Source: Bdellovibrionales bacterium
Lineage (GTDB): Bacteria; Bdellovibrionota; UBA1018
Direction: 5' to 3'
Length of the DNA: 58,732 nucleotides
Assembly (NCBI GenBank): GCA_016786465.1
Contig: JAEUWC010000009.1
Coordinates: 1-58,732, forward strand
Each line of letters opens with the position of its first letter. The first letter of the stretch is position 1. Of this stretch, positions 58,398 through 58,732 are shown piece by piece. The position numbers were made by a program, and so were the translations under genes. A model generated the notes under the pieces. The model saw only the letters and a list, made by a program, of their open reading frames with translations, ran no database searches and was not told the DNA's origin.

Positions 58398-58732
58398 TGT
58401 CGAAAATCCATTTCTCCTTGTTCATCAAGTCCACACATTCGTCCTCGTTGGGTTCGCGCCCCAACCAGGATTCCGAAGTCAGTTCCAGCATCTGCTGGGC
58501 TGAATCGGGTGCCGAAGACGATGGATTCCTGCTGCCAAGCGGCATCAAGAATATACGGCTTCTAAAGCTGTATCGGACTCCCTCAAGCCAACTAAAATCC
58601 TTTTTGTCCGCAAGGAAGTTAGGGCCTTCCCCGATCGAAATTCCATCGCCACTGTCACCATTTTGACCCCTGGCCAAAAACGGAATTCGGTCACCGCCGC
58701 CACCACCGCGTTTCACCATGCGACGAATCACG
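58387..58732 (-). CDS. partial hypothetical protein of the Tad locus
   Basis: The frame runs off the right edge; at least 114 residues are seen, ending CVDLMNKEKWIFDNGC. It is rich in Gly and Ser, with a hydrophobic-aromatic segment WLEGVRYSFRSRIFLMPLG. It overlaps the TadE-like gene by 11 bp, so it belongs to the same operon. I do not recognise it; possibly a TadG-like or locus-specific secreted protein. The GTG at 58731 may be an internal codon. Confidence 0.6.
   Translation of the reverse strand, partial: VIRRMVKRGGGGGDRIPFLARGQNGDSGDGISIGEGPNFLADKKDFSWLEGVRYSFRSRIFLMPLGSRNPSSSAPDSAQQMLELTSESWLGREPNEDECVDLMNKEKWIFDNGC

Noticed and set aside
1-58732. CRISPR arrays, insertion sequences, prophage or integrase genes
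   Set aside because: No regularly spaced repeats, transposase, integrase or att-like duplications were seen. The S74 protein alone is not evidence of a prophage, since no other phage gene is nearby.

Overview
The window looks like a chromosomal segment of a moderately GC-rich Gram-negative bacterium, most plausibly a Bdellovibrio-like member of the Bdellovibrionota. This is inferred from gene content and style: an rny-ymdB pair next to zapA, a complete gatCAB operon, a PilZ protein, two DUF21/CBS proteins after lon, a Tad pilus locus, many Lys-Glu-rich short proteins, and a surface-glycan cluster containing an S74-domain protein. No marker gene in the window proves the lineage. Genes are tightly packed, neighbours often overlap by 4 bp, and six convergent pairs overlap at their 3' ends.

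Layout. 1-417: leader of an rRNA operon reading left out of the window (boxA plus a promoter with an AT-rich upstream element). 418-8.3 kb: a small hypothetical gene, a sigma-54 activator preceded by a textbook -24/-12 promoter, trhO, tyrS, an EEP-family hydrolase and a phospholipase D-type enzyme, a PilZ protein, a DUF2892-like membrane protein, tRNA-Ala(UGC) and a Cys/Gly-tailed small protein. 8.3-11.8 kb (minus): zapA, 5-formyl-THF cyclo-ligase, an RNase Y lacking its usual membrane anchor, ymdB and a membrane protein in one operon. 11.9-14.8 kb: an exported acidic protein, a coiled-coil protein with a small partner, a Ppx/GppA phosphatase and a lipoprotein. 14.8-20.4 kb (minus): gatC-gatA-gatB-asmA-like. 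20.5-28 kb: an exported hypothetical protein, the glmU-ClC-uvrD operon (minus) and a DksA-type regulator followed by two strong hairpins.

28-43.4 kb is the accessory heart of the window. It holds a Wzm/Wzt-type ABC exporter, a nucleotidyltransferase-like protein, several unusual multi-domain glycosyltransferases (including a GT2-methyltransferase fusion), a twitch-type radical SAM protein and a DUF6624 protein. Embedded at 39.4-42.5 kb is a set that looks like a RiPP/TOMM maturation system: a PqqD-like recognition protein, a YcaO cyclodehydratase and a SagB-type flavin dehydrogenase. They flank a 190-residue protein whose Gly/Ser-rich tract runs straight into the autocleavage motif of a peptidase S74 intramolecular-chaperone domain. 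My working idea, an inference, is that this protein is the substrate: its Gly/Ser segment (resembling a microcin B17 core) may be modified by YcaO/SagB or by the adjacent glycosyltransferases, and the S74 domain would be a self-cleaving C-terminal follower. This is the strongest candidate for an undescribed system here.

43.7-49.7 kb (plus): lon, two tandem DUF21-CBS-CorC membrane proteins, a CheY-like regulator with a possible CheX-like partner, and a small membrane protein. 49.7-50.4 kb: two divergent small exported proteins with matching C-termini. 50.4 kb to the right edge (minus): a Tad/Flp pilus locus (TadE-like, CpaB, CpaC secretin, a CpaE-CpaF fusion, TadB) ending in an exported YD-repeat protein where TadC would be expected.
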